In this document: positions 40,950-49,576 of the stretch, one piece after another
How the letters are laid out: every line of letters starts with the position of its first letter
How positions within the stretch are numbered: position 1 is the stretch's first letter
Assembly: GCA_964390005.1 (NCBI GenBank)
Contig: CAYMGM010000001.1
Coordinates: forward strand, 186,001-250,000
Length of the DNA: 64,000 bases
Reading direction: 5' to 3'
Source of the DNA: CAYMGM01 sp964390005
GTDB lineage: Bacteria > Pseudomonadota > Alphaproteobacteria > UBA9219
Position numbers and translations under genes: made by a program
Notes under the pieces: model-generated
Databases searched by the model: none
Told to the model about the DNA's origin: nothing
The model's input: only the letters and a program-made list of their open reading frames with translations

Positions 40950-41201
40950 ATGGCCGAGACATCAGGCGAAATCTCTAGCGAACGTTTGCGTTCTTTTGTG
41001 AAACGTATTGAAAAGCTGGAAGAGGATAAAGCGGCTGTTGCCGAAGATATTCGCGACGTTTACGCCGAAGCCAAAGGAACCGGGTTTGACGTTAAAATCA
41101 TCCGCAAGATCGTTAAGCTATTGAAAATGGAAAACGAAAAGCGCCGCGAGGAAGAAGAGCTTTTGAACCTCTATAAAGCGGCCCTTGGGCTTGACGATTG
41201 A
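40950..41201 (+). CDS. gapR: GapR-like nucleoid-associated protein (DUF2312)
   Basis: A small helical protein of 83 residues of the DUF2312/UPF0335 family: R-S-F-V-K-R-I-E-K-L-E-E near residue 14, D-I-R-D-V-Y-A-E-A-K near residue 33, and L-K-M-E-N-E-K-R near 58. In Caulobacter this protein, GapR, wraps overtwisted DNA, aids replication and affects the cell cycle. TAAGGAGG precedes two adjacent ATGs; the second (40950) gives better spacing. The gene is monocistronic or first with the YdcF-like gene. Confidence 0.9.
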   Translation: MAETSGEISSERLRSFVKRIEKLEEDKAAVAEDIRDVYAEAKGTGFDVKIIRKIVKLLKMENEKRREEEELLNLYKAALGLDD

Positions 41202-41232
41202 TTTATCGGCGTAAAGCCGCTTTAATTCCGTT

Positions 41233-42036
41233 ATGAGCTTTATCCTTTCCAAACTGTTCTGGTCGTTCTTGGCGCCAGCCAATCTTTTTGCGCTTTTGCT
41301 TTTGGGGCTGGCGTTTTTGGTTGGCTCACGCAAGGAGAAGCGGCGCAAAATCGGCGCTTATGGGCTATCGGCCTTGGCGGCGCTGGTCTTCTTCGTTGCC
41401 ATGTTTCCCGTCGGCGCTTGGTTCCTTGCGCCGATTGAAAACCGCTTTCCGCTTCAAATGCCGGCCCATGTGGACGGCATTGTGATGCTGGCCGGTGCCG
41501 AAGATCCTGTCGTTTCCGAGACTCGCGCGCCGCCTGCATTGGGCGACACGTCGCAGCGTTTCATCACTTTTGTCACGTTGGCGCGCCGCTATCCTGACGC
41601 GCGGTTGGCTTATGTCGGCGGCTCGCCGACACTGTGGTCGGACAAGCGTTATTCAAATGCCGCGCTGGCCAAAGAAACACTGGCCGGGCTTGGCGTTGAT
41701 GTCAACCGCGTCGTTTTTGAAGATTTATCGCGCAACACGTTCGAAAACGCTTCGTTTGGCTATCGCGACGTCAAACCAGGGGCCGATGAAAAGTGGCTTC
41801 TTGTGACCTCGGCCTTTCATATGCCGCGCGCGATGGGGTGCTTTCGCAAGGCTGGCTGGCATGTCTATGCCGCGCCAACCGATTTTCGAACGCCCCAAAA
41901 TCCCAGCATGACGGCTTATTTTAATCTCTTCCGGCATGTCAGCGATCTTCAGTTGGCCATTCATGAATATGTGGGGCTTTTGGCTTATCGCTTGATGGGG
42001 CGCACGGATAGCCTTTGGCCCCAGCCGACCCCATGA
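41233..42036 (+). CDS. YdcF/ElyC-like DUF218 membrane protein
   Basis: A 267-residue protein with two N-terminal membrane helices (about 5-31 and 42-70) and a soluble DUF218 domain: I-V-M-L-A-G-A-E near residue 83, Y-V-G-G-S-P near 125, E-D-L-S-R-N-T-F-E-N near 160, and V-T-S-A-F-H-M-P-R-A near 190. The family includes SanA and ElyC, linked to envelope and peptidoglycan-lipid carrier metabolism. Its stop overlaps the MltB-like gene start as ATGA, placing it in an envelope operon. Confidence 0.88.
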   Translation: MSFILSKLFWSFLAPANLFALLLLGLAFLVGSRKEKRRKIGAYGLSALAALVFFVAMFPVGAWFLAPIENRFPLQMPAHVDGIVMLAGAEDPVVSETRAPPALGDTSQRFITFVTLARRYPDARLAYVGGSPTLWSDKRYSNAALAKETLAGLGVDVNRVVFEDLSRNTFENASFGYRDVKPGADEKWLLVTSAFHMPRAMGCFRKAGWHVYAAPTDFRTPQNPSMTAYFNLFRHVSDLQLAIHEYVGLLAYRLMGRTDSLWPQPTP

Positions 42037-43013
42037 AAAACTTCAAATATTTAGCCCTTTTCGGTGGGTTTTGGATCGGCATGATGGCTGGGCTTCCATT
42101 AGCGCAGGCTGAGACCTTCGATCAATTTTTGTCATCCGTCCAGCGAGAAGCCGTGGCCGCTGGCGTCGCGCCGTCTGTTGCCGCGCAAGCTTTAGCGGAT
42201 CTAGAGCCGAATGATCGCGTGGTTGTCCTGGATCGCAAACAGCCGGAAAAAAGGCTGACCTTTGCGCGTTATATCAAAGGCGTTCTGGATCCGTTGCGCG
42301 TGCGCCAAGGCAAAAAACAATTGCAGCAATGGGGGCCCGCTTTGCGGGCGGCCAGCGCGCGTTATCAGGTCCCGCCCGCTTTGATCGTGGCTTTGTGGGG
42401 GATGGAAAGCAATTTCGGCGCGAACACGGGCGGTTTTTCGGTTATCGAATCGTTGGCGACACTGGCCTATGAAGGCCGCCGCGCCGACTTTTTCCGCGGC
42501 GAATTGATCGCCGCCTTGCGCATTTTGCAGCAAGAGGGGCTGCAGGCCAGCGATTTGTCGGGCTCGTGGGCGGGCGCGATGGGGCAGTGCCAGTTTATGC
42601 CATCGACTTATTTGCGCTATGCCGCCGATGGTGACGGCGATGGCCGCCGCGATATTTGGGATTCACAAGCCGACGTTATCGCTTCGATCGCGCGTTATAT
42701 TGCGGCTGAAGGCTGGCAAGGCGGGGGACGCTGGGGGCGCGAAGTCCGCCTGTCGCGCCGGATCGAAGCTGGTCTTTTGGGGCTGGATACCGCGCGGCCT
42801 TTAAGCTTTTGGGCGGCGCATGGCGTGCGACCCTTGGGTGGTAAGACTTTGCCAAACAACAATATTAAAGCTTCTTTGGTACTGCCGGACGGGCCGGGTG
42901 GACGCGCCTTTCTGGTCTATGATAACTTCCGGGCCTTGATGCGTTGGAATCATTCAACCTATTTCGGCCTTTCGGTCGGCTTGCTGGCGGATCGCTTGTC
43001 GCTTTCGCGGTGA
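42033..43013 (+). CDS. lytic murein transglycosylase (MltB-like)
   Basis: Cleaves peptidoglycan glycan strands with release of anhydromuropeptides. The 326-residue protein has a signal peptide ending near A-Q-A-E (about residue 24), the MltB domain with catalytic Glu in W-G-M-E-S-N-F-G near residue 124, and G-Q-C-Q-F-M-P-S near 185. A C-terminal domain follows, with F-R-A-L-M-R-W-N-H-S. The ATG at 42033 overlaps the preceding stop by four bases. No lipobox Cys is seen, so a soluble periplasmic form is likely. Confidence 0.92.
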   Translation: MKNFKYLALFGGFWIGMMAGLPLAQAETFDQFLSSVQREAVAAGVAPSVAAQALADLEPNDRVVVLDRKQPEKRLTFARYIKGVLDPLRVRQGKKQLQQWGPALRAASARYQVPPALIVALWGMESNFGANTGGFSVIESLATLAYEGRRADFFRGELIAALRILQQEGLQASDLSGSWAGAMGQCQFMPSTYLRYAADGDGDGRRDIWDSQADVIASIARYIAAEGWQGGGRWGREVRLSRRIEAGLLGLDTARPLSFWAAHGVRPLGGKTLPNNNIKASLVLPDGPGGRAFLVYDNFRALMRWNHSTYFGLSVGLLADRLSLSR

Positions 43014-43060
43014 TGGCGGTTCATCTCGAACCATTCGCTTCTAAGGACGATCTGACAGAC

Positions 43061-44029
43061 ATGATAGCGACAAAAACTTTATCGCGCGGCGCGCGCTTGG
43101 CCGCCATAGCTATGGCTTTGTCTTTGGCGGCTTGCGCCAGTCACGGTCCCGACCGCGGCGACAATATGGGGCGTAACGGCGCTGTTTATAAAGTTGGCAA
43201 GCCTTATCAAATCAATGGGGTCTGGTATTACCCGAAAGAAGATTACAGCTATGACGAAACGGGCATTGCGTCGTGGTATGGAGCCGATTTTCATCTGCAA
43301 CGCACGGCCAATGGCGATATTTTCAACAAAAATGAACTAACCGCCGCGCATCCAACCTTACCGATGCCAAGCTTGGCGCGCGTGACCAATTTGGAAAACG
43401 GGCGATCAATTGTGGTGCGAATCAACGATCGCGGGCCTTTTTCAGGGGCGCGTATCATCGATGTGACGCAGCGGGCGGCTCAGCTTTTGGGTTTTGAAGG
43501 GCAAGGAACGGCCAAAGTCCGCGTTCAGGTGCTGGCCGATGAAAGCAAGGCTATTGCGGATGCGATGCGCCGCTATGGCAGCGCGGTGCCGGGGGGGCAG
43601 GCGGCCTCTGCCGCGCCGCCGCCTTTGATCGCCAGCGCCGCACCGGCAGCGGCGGTCGAAACCCAGACCCTCGATGCGCCCGAGCCCGATATGACAACGC
43701 CTTTGCCGCGCACGCGGGGCGAAGCCAAGGCCATGATGGGCAAAGTCAGCCCGCTTCCCATTGCGCGCCAATTGCCGCTGACGGGGCAAACGCAGATTTA
43801 TATTCAGGCGGGCGCTTTTTCAAAGCTGGATAACGCCAACAGGTTAAGACAAAAAGTTGGAAAAATTGCGCCCGCGCATGTTTCCGAGGTTGTCGTCAAA
43901 GGGGCAAAGTTCTACCGTGTACGCCTTGGCCCGATCCCGGATGTGGCGACGGCTGACACGCTTTTGAAGCGCGTGAAAAAGGCAGGGGCTGAGACGGCTA
44001 AAACCGTCGTCGATACGCCCGAAAAGTGA
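43061..44029 (+). CDS. rlpA: RlpA-like lipoprotein with SPOR domain
   Basis: An outer-membrane lipoprotein of 322 residues predicted to cut or bind septal peptidoglycan. The signal has lipobox L-S-L-A-A-C (Cys about residue 26), the double-psi barrel has G-I-A-S-W-Y-G near residue 69 and R-I-N-D-R-G-P-F near 122, and a C-terminal SPOR domain begins near Y-I-Q-A-G-A-F (247) and binds denuded glycans. ATG 43061 gives a short signal; an ATG at 43013 overlapping the MltB stop is an alternative with a longer N-terminus. Pro/Ala-rich linker between domains. Confidence 0.92.
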   Translation: MIATKTLSRGARLAAIAMALSLAACASHGPDRGDNMGRNGAVYKVGKPYQINGVWYYPKEDYSYDETGIASWYGADFHLQRTANGDIFNKNELTAAHPTLPMPSLARVTNLENGRSIVVRINDRGPFSGARIIDVTQRAAQLLGFEGQGTAKVRVQVLADESKAIADAMRRYGSAVPGGQAASAAPPPLIASAAPAAAVETQTLDAPEPDMTTPLPRTRGEAKAMMGKVSPLPIARQLPLTGQTQIYIQAGAFSKLDNANRLRQKVGKIAPAHVSEVVVKGAKFYRVRLGPIPDVATADTLLKRVKKAGAETAKTVVDTPEK

Positions 44030-44057
44030 TCTTTAAGAAAGCGATGGGGAAAAAGGC

Positions 44058-45374
44058 ATGTCGTTGAAATTAGGGAAGTCGTTCAAAATAACTATGGGCG
44101 CTTTGGTCTGCGCCGCTGTTTTGGCGCAAAGTGCCGCCGTGGCGCCAGCTTGGGCGGCCAAGGCCAAACCACATGCCAAACAACAAACGACCGCCGCGCC
44201 TGCGCCGCAGCCTGCGGCTAATCCGGCGACCCCTTCCTTGCCGTCGAATGCGCAGCTTGTCACGCCGGGCGCGCCTGCCGCTGTCGCCCCTTCGGCCCCG
44301 ACGGCGCTTTCGCCGCTTGAGACTTTGGCCCAAGAAGCCTTCTTGGTCGATGCCGCGACGGGCAAAGTTTTGTTCGCGAAAAATGCCGACATTCCGATGC
44401 CGACATCGTCGATGAGCAAACTGATGACGATGTATCTGGTCTTCAAGGCGCTGAACACGGGCAAGCTCAGCCTTGAATCGCCCGTTTTGGTCAGCGAGCA
44501 AGCGTGGCGTCAAGAAGGCTCGCGCATGTTTTTGAACATTGGCCAGCAGGTCAAAGTTGAAGATTTGATCCGCGGCGTTGTCATTCAATCGGGGAATGAT
44601 GCGGCGGTGGCTTTGTCTGAAGCTGTTGGCGGATCCGAAGGCAGCTTTGTCGCGATGATGAACAGCGAAGCGCAGCGCCTTGGCATGACCCACTCGCATT
44701 TCATGAATGCGACAGGCCTGCCGGATCCGCAGCATTATTCGACCGCGCGGGATCTGACGATTTTGGCTATGGCCTTGTATCGCGATTTCCCGAATTATTA
44801 TCACTATTTCAGCGAGCTCAACTATGTCTTCAATGGCATTAAACAGGGCAACCGCAATCCGCTTTTGTATCGCGGCATCGGCGTTGACGGCTTGAAAACG
44901 GGCCATACGGAAAAGGCGGGTTTTGGTTTGGTTGCTTCGTCTGTGCGCAGCGGCCGCCGCCTGTTTATGACGGTCAACGGGTTGGGATCAATGCAGGAAC
45001 GCGCGGACGAGCCTGCCAAGATCCTGGATTGGGGCTATCGTGAGTTTGGCCTTTATCCGCTGTTCAAAAAGGGCGAGCGCGTTGCCGACGCCAGCGTCTG
45101 GATGGGCGAAAGCAAAGCGGTGGCCTTGGTTCCCGCCGAAGACGCCGTTGTAACGCTGCCGCATGCGGCGCGGGCCGGGATGAAGGTCAAGCTTAGCTAT
45201 GAGCAGCCGTTGAACGCGCCGGTACAGGCGGGTCAAAAAGTGGGTGAGATCGTTGTCACGGCGCCCGGCATGGACGACATGACGTTGCCGCTGGTCGCTG
45301 GGGCCGATGTGCCGCGCTTGGGGGCTTTGGATCGTCTGATTGTCAAAATCAAGCACGTGTTCGGTGGCGCATGA
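44058..45374 (+). CDS. D-alanyl-D-alanine carboxypeptidase (PBP5/6-like)
   Basis: Trims the terminal D-Ala from peptidoglycan stem peptides. The 438-residue protein has a signal peptide (about 1-33), an Ala/Pro-rich stretch, and the serine-protease motifs S-S-M-S-K (about 114-118), Q-S-G-N-D (about 177), and K-T-G-H-T (about 280). A C-terminal beta domain follows, ending in a likely amphipathic anchor. The start is 28 bases after rlpA. Its stop overlaps tmk by four bases. Confidence 0.95.
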   Translation: MSLKLGKSFKITMGALVCAAVLAQSAAVAPAWAAKAKPHAKQQTTAAPAPQPAANPATPSLPSNAQLVTPGAPAAVAPSAPTALSPLETLAQEAFLVDAATGKVLFAKNADIPMPTSSMSKLMTMYLVFKALNTGKLSLESPVLVSEQAWRQEGSRMFLNIGQQVKVEDLIRGVVIQSGNDAAVALSEAVGGSEGSFVAMMNSEAQRLGMTHSHFMNATGLPDPQHYSTARDLTILAMALYRDFPNYYHYFSELNYVFNGIKQGNRNPLLYRGIGVDGLKTGHTEKAGFGLVASSVRSGRRLFMTVNGLGSMQERADEPAKILDWGYREFGLYPLFKKGERVADASVWMGESKAVALVPAEDAVVTLPHAARAGMKVKLSYEQPLNAPVQAGQKVGEIVVTAPGMDDMTLPLVAGADVPRLGALDRLIVKIKHVFGGA

Positions 45375-46015
45375 CGCGCGGCAAGTTCATTACGCTTGAA
45401 GGCGGCGACGGCGCGGGCAAATCGACACAGACCCGCGCCTTGGTCGCTTTTTTGAAAGAGCAGGGGATCGACGCTATCGCCACGCGTGAAGTTGGTGGCG
45501 CACCGGGGGCCGAAGATATTCGCGCTCTTTGGCTGTCCAAGGGCGAAGGTTATTGGGATGTGATGACCGAAGTTTTGCTGGTCATGGCCGCCCGGCGTGA
45601 GCATTTGGTCAAAACGGTTTGGCCCGCGCTTGAAAAAGGGCTTTGGGTCGTCTCGGACCGCTTTGTGGATTCAACCCGCGCTTATCAGGGGATCGCGCAA
45701 GGCCTTGGCGTTGCTGCCGTCGATCAGATTTATCAAAGCATCGCCCCCCATTTTTGGCCGGATGCGACCTTTGTTCTGGATGTGCCTGTCAAAGCTGGTC
45801 TGGTACGCACCGGGCGTGGCGACAGGTTCGAATTGATGGGGCAAGATTTTCACGAAACGTTGCGTCAAGCTTTTGTGACATTGGCAGAAGCGGCCCCAGA
45901 CCGGATTGAGCGTCTTGACGCCACCGGCGATATCGCGGCGGTCAGCGCTTTGTTGCAGGACGCGGTGCGCCGCCGTTTCGGCGCGTTTTTCTTTGCGCAG
46001 AAAGAAACCGCATGA
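45371..46015 (+). CDS. tmk: thymidylate kinase
   Basis: Phosphorylates dTMP to dTDP. The 214-residue P-loop kinase has E-G-G-D-G-A-G-K-S-T at residue 7, V-S-D-R-F-V-D-S near 94, and A-Y-Q-G near 105. The usual T-R-E-P-G-G is T-R-E-V-G-G here, with Val in place of Pro. The ATG overlaps the upstream stop, and the stop overlaps holB, so tmk and holB are coupled as in many alphaproteobacteria. Confidence 0.95.
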   Translation: MTRGKFITLEGGDGAGKSTQTRALVAFLKEQGIDAIATREVGGAPGAEDIRALWLSKGEGYWDVMTEVLLVMAARREHLVKTVWPALEKGLWVVSDRFVDSTRAYQGIAQGLGVAAVDQIYQSIAPHFWPDATFVLDVPVKAGLVRTGRGDRFELMGQDFHETLRQAFVTLAEAAPDRIERLDATGDIAAVSALLQDAVRRRFGAFFFAQKETA

Positions 46016-47034
46016 CGCCACCCGCCGCGCCGCCGTCGCCTGAAGCCAACCCCATTTTGCTGGGGCATGACGAAGCGATGCGGCAAGTCGCGGCGGCTTA
46101 TGCATCGGGGCGTCTGCATCATGCGTGGCTTATCGCGGGGCCCGATGGCATAGGCAAGGCGACCTTGGCCTTTCACATCGCGCATTTTGTGTTGTCGGGC
46201 GGCGCGGCCCAGATGGGGCAATTGGATCTATCGCTTCCGGCGGCGCGGCTGGTCGCGGGGATGGCCCACCCGGATTTGTTTATTTTGCGCCGTCCTTATG
46301 ATGAAAAAACAGGCGTTCAAAAAGACACCATTCCCGTCGAAGAAGCCCGCAAGCTTGAGCCCTTTTTACGCAAAACGGCAACCTATGGCGGCTGGCGCGT
46401 TGCGATCATCGACGAAGCGCACGCGCTGAACCGATTTGGCCAGAACACGATTTTAAAACTGATCGAAGAACCGCCGCCGAAAAGTTTGATTTTGATCACC
46501 ACACGCTCGGCGGGCGCTGTGCTGCCGACCATTCGGTCGCGGACGCGGTCGCTTGCGCTGTCGCCGTTAGCACCGCCGCATTTGCGCGCCGCCTTGTTGC
46601 GTTTGGGGGTCGAGCCTGACGGGCTGGGGGCAGCGGGGCTGGCGCTGGCTGGCGGCAGTGTCGGGTTTGCGCTGAAAATCTTGGAAAGCGAAAGCCTGCC
46701 TTTATTCGATGAACTTCACGCCATTTTGTGCGCCTTGCCGGATATGGACCCGCTGCGCGTGCAGGCTTTGGCCGACAAGATCGCCAAAAAGGCCGATGCC
46801 GATTCGTTTGCCGTGTTAACCACGTTAAGCTTGCAACTGATCCGCGAAAGCGTGCGCCGCGCTGCTTTTCAAGAAGGGGGCGACGCTTGCCTTGCGCTGC
46901 CGCTTGATCGCGCCTTGCAAGTGTGGGACAAAGTAAGTGAGATTTTTGCGCTGGCCGAAGCCGCCAATTTAGATCATAAATTGGCCTTTATCAGCGCAAT
47001 TCATGCTGTCCAACGCGCCTATCAGGGCCTTTAG
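46012..47034 (+). CDS. holB: DNA polymerase III subunit delta prime
   Basis: Part of the clamp-loader complex of the replicase. The 340-residue protein has the P-loop-like G-P-D-G-I-G-K-A-T near residue 43, I-I-D-E-A-H-A-L near 133, and L-K-L-I-E-E-P-P near 147, and S-R-T-R-S. It starts within the tmk stop (ATGA). The metG gene follows after a hairpin-containing gap of 44 bases. Confidence 0.92.
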   Translation: MTPPAAPPSPEANPILLGHDEAMRQVAAAYASGRLHHAWLIAGPDGIGKATLAFHIAHFVLSGGAAQMGQLDLSLPAARLVAGMAHPDLFILRRPYDEKTGVQKDTIPVEEARKLEPFLRKTATYGGWRVAIIDEAHALNRFGQNTILKLIEEPPPKSLILITTRSAGAVLPTIRSRTRSLALSPLAPPHLRAALLRLGVEPDGLGAAGLALAGGSVGFALKILESESLPLFDELHAILCALPDMDPLRVQALADKIAKKADADSFAVLTTLSLQLIRESVRRAAFQEGGDACLALPLDRALQVWDKVSEIFALAEAANLDHKLAFISAIHAVQRAYQGL

Positions 47035-47041
47035 CAAGGGC

Positions 47042-47071
47042 CCCTTAAGGCGCGCTCTGTGCCTTAAAGGG
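47042..47071 (+). promoter_or_regulatory. hairpin masking the metG ribosome site
   Basis: CCCTTAAGGC (47042-47051) pairs with GCCTTAAAGGG (47061-47071) with one bulged base. The right arm contains the AAAGGG site that precedes the metG ATG at 47079, so folding would hide it. Confidence 0.45.
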
Positions 47072-47078
47072 TGAAACG

Positions 47079-48623
47079 ATGGAAAAATTCTACCTGACCT
47101 GTGCCATTCCTTATGCCAACGGCGCGCCGCATATCGGCCACGCCTATGAAGTCATTGCCGCCGACGCTTTGGTGCGTTTCAAGCGTATGGACGGGTTCGA
47201 TGTCCGTTTTCAAACCGGCATGGACGAACACGGGCTGAAAAACGAACAGACGGCAGCCAAGCAAGGCAAAACGCCGCAGCAATTGGTCGATGACGTCTCG
47301 GCTTCGTTCAAGAAGCTTTATGACGATCTTGGCATTTCCTATACCGACTTTATCCGCACGACCGAGCCGCGCCACAAAACGCGCGCGCAGGCTTTTTGGA
47401 AAAAGATGGAAGAAAACGGCGATATTTATTTGGATAAATACGCCGGTTGGTACAGCGTGCGCGACGAAGCCTATTTTGATGAATCCGAACTGACGGACCG
47501 CGACGGCAAAAAATATGCCCCCACAGGCGCGCCGGTCGAATGGATGGAGGAGGAGAGTTATTTCTTCCGCTTGTCGAAATACCAAGACAAGTTGATGGAC
47601 CTTTACACGCGTAACCCGCTGTTCATTCAGCCCGCCGCGCGTCGCAACGAAGTCATGCGTTTTGTCGAAGCGGGTCTGAACGATCTTTGCGTTTCGCGCA
47701 CGACCTTCAAATGGGGGGTCGAGGTGCCGGATGCGCCGGGGCATGTCATGTATGTCTGGGTTGACGCTTTGTCGAACTATATCACGGCGCTGAAATACCC
47801 GGATCATGAGCCCGGCAGCTTGATGGAGCATTATTGGCCCGCCGATTATCACATCATCGGCAAAGACATTATTCGCTTCCACGCCGTTTATTGGCCCGCC
47901 TTTTTAATGTCGGCTGGCGTTGCGCTTCCCAAAGCGGTGCATGGGCACGGCTTTTTGTACAACAAGGGCGAAAAGATGTCGAAGTCGGTCGGCAACGTCA
48001 TCGGCCCGGAAGAGCTGATTGAAAAATACGGACTCGATCCGCTGCGCTATTTCTTGCTGCGCGATATCGCCTATGGGCAAGACGGCGACATTTCGCACGA
48101 AGCCTTGGTCCAGCGCATGAACAGCGATCTGGCCAACGATCTTGGCAATCTGTGCCAACGCTCGCTGTCGATGATCGCGAAAAATTGCGGCGCGGCGGTG
48201 CCCGTGCCCGAAGCGTCGTTCAGCGCGACCGACAAGGTTTTGCTGGAAAAAGCCTATGGCTTGCTTCCCGTCGTTCGCAAAGAGCTTGACGATCTGGCGT
48301 TTCACAAAGCGCTCGACAAAATCTGGGAAGTGATTGGCGATGCCAACCGCTATGTCGATTCCGAAGCGCCTTGGGGGCTCAAGAAAACCAATCCTGAGCG
48401 GATGAAAACGGTCCTTTACGTCTTGGCCGAAGTCGTGCGCGTTGTCGGCATTTTGTTGATGCCCTTTATGCCGCAATCGATGGAAAAGATGTTGGATCAG
48501 TTGTCCGTGTCGCATGAAGCGCGCCGTTTTGATACGTTGAATGCCGCGGGCGCGTTGGTCGCGGGTGTGGCTTTGCCGCCGCCAGCGGGCGTTTTCCCGC
48601 GCTATGTCGAGGAAGCGGCGTAA
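47079..48623 (+). CDS. metG: methionyl-tRNA synthetase
   Basis: Charges tRNA-Met. The 514-residue class I enzyme has P-Y-A-N-G-A-P-H-I-G-H-A at residue 10 (HIGH motif) and K-M-S-K-S-V-G-N near residue 300. The connective domain lacks the Cys-pair zinc knuckle (the segment Y-S-V-R-D-E-A-Y-F stands in its place), so it is the zinc-free type. There is no C-terminal tRNA-binding extension. tatD starts 13 bases after its stop. Confidence 0.97.
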   Translation: MEKFYLTCAIPYANGAPHIGHAYEVIAADALVRFKRMDGFDVRFQTGMDEHGLKNEQTAAKQGKTPQQLVDDVSASFKKLYDDLGISYTDFIRTTEPRHKTRAQAFWKKMEENGDIYLDKYAGWYSVRDEAYFDESELTDRDGKKYAPTGAPVEWMEEESYFFRLSKYQDKLMDLYTRNPLFIQPAARRNEVMRFVEAGLNDLCVSRTTFKWGVEVPDAPGHVMYVWVDALSNYITALKYPDHEPGSLMEHYWPADYHIIGKDIIRFHAVYWPAFLMSAGVALPKAVHGHGFLYNKGEKMSKSVGNVIGPEELIEKYGLDPLRYFLLRDIAYGQDGDISHEALVQRMNSDLANDLGNLCQRSLSMIAKNCGAAVPVPEASFSATDKVLLEKAYGLLPVVRKELDDLAFHKALDKIWEVIGDANRYVDSEAPWGLKKTNPERMKTVLYVLAEVVRVVGILLMPFMPQSMEKMLDQLSVSHEARRFDTLNAAGALVAGVALPPPAGVFPRYVEEAA

Positions 48624-48636
48624 GCCGCGCCCCGGC

Positions 48637-49413
48637 ATGTGGATCGACAGTCATTGCCATCTCGATTTCAGCGAATTTGACGCGGATCGAGACGGCGTAG
48701 TTCAACGTGCGCGTGCGGCGGGCGTGCAGCGTATGGTCACAATAGGCACCAGCCTTCTGGAATGGCCCAAGGTGTATGACATCGCCCAAACCTATGACGA
48801 TGTTTTTTGCAGCGTGGGCCTTCATCCGCACGAAGCCGAGGCCGAGCAGACGAGCGTTGACGCCTTAACAACGCTTGCCGCCAAACCCAAAGTCGTTGGA
48901 ATTGGTGAAACGGGGCTGGATTATTTTTACGATCTCGCGCCGCGCGAGCGGCAACAGGACAATTTTCGGCTTCATATCAAGGCGGCGCAGTTGTGCGATT
49001 TGCCTTTGATCGTCCACACGCGCGATGCCGAAGACGATACGATTGCCATGCTTCAAGAATCCCAAACGAACGAAGGTACAGCGTTGCGCGGCGTTATTCA
49101 TTGTTACAGTTCGGCGCGCCGTTTGGCCGAGGCGGCTTTGGCGCTGGGGTTTTACATTTCCTTTTCGGGCATGCTGACCTTTAAAAAGTCAGAAGAAATC
49201 CGCGACATCGCCAAAGATATCCCCTTAGATCGGCTGCTTGTTGAAACGGATTCGCCTTATCTGTCGCCAGTCCCCTTGCGCGGCAAGACGTGCGAGCCTT
49301 CTTATGTCGTTCATACGGCGCGCCAATTGGCGCAAGTCAAAGGCGTCAGCGAAGAGGCCTTGGCCCATCAAACGACAGAGAACTTTTATCGTTTATTCAC
49401 AAAGGCATCTTAA
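48637..49413 (+). CDS. TatD-family metal-dependent hydrolase
   Basis: A 258-residue TIM-barrel metallohydrolase; family members act as 3'-5' exonucleases or DNases. Metal ligands are visible in I-D-S-H-C-H-L-D at residue 3, G-E-T-G-L-D near residue 90, H-T-R-D near 126, H-C-Y-S near 150, and E-T-D-S-P-Y near 203. The short ATG start at 48637 is chosen; a longer frame from 48541 overlaps metG. The metG-tatD-metallohydrolase order is common in alphaproteobacteria. Confidence 0.95.
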   Translation: MWIDSHCHLDFSEFDADRDGVVQRARAAGVQRMVTIGTSLLEWPKVYDIAQTYDDVFCSVGLHPHEAEAEQTSVDALTTLAAKPKVVGIGETGLDYFYDLAPRERQQDNFRLHIKAAQLCDLPLIVHTRDAEDDTIAMLQESQTNEGTALRGVIHCYSSARRLAEAALALGFYISFSGMLTFKKSEEIRDIAKDIPLDRLLVETDSPYLSPVPLRGKTCEPSYVVHTARQLAQVKGVSEEALAHQTTENFYRLFTKAS

Positions 49414-49441
49414 TGCGTTTGTCCTCGTTCAACCCAAAGTC

Positions 49442-49558
49442 GTCATCCCCGCGAAGGCGGGGATCCAGAGGGCTTTTCCGTTTGGAGCCTAAGCAGATAA
49501 TGTCAATCCCATCGTCAAAAGGCGAGGCCGCCTGGATCCCCGCCTACGCGGGGATGAC
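49442..49558. repeat. inverted repeat element (REP/MITE-like)
   Basis: A 27-base arm beginning GTCATCCCCGCG (49442-49468) is mirrored by CGCGGGGATGAC at 49532-49558 with few differences. Each arm is itself a small hairpin. The pattern GTCATCCCCGCG...GGGGATCCAG is a widespread repetitive element type in proteobacterial intergenic DNA. It fills the gap between tatD and the metallohydrolase gene. Confidence 0.88.
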
Positions 49559-49576
49559 AAGGGAGGAGAGGGGCGC

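Noticed and set aside
44070..44906. 278-codon minus-strand frame inside the DD-carboxypeptidase gene
   Set aside because: Antisense shadow; Arg-rich runs with no recognisable domain.
47064..47882. 272-codon minus-strand frame inside metG
   Set aside because: Antisense shadow of a clear aminoacyl-tRNA synthetase.
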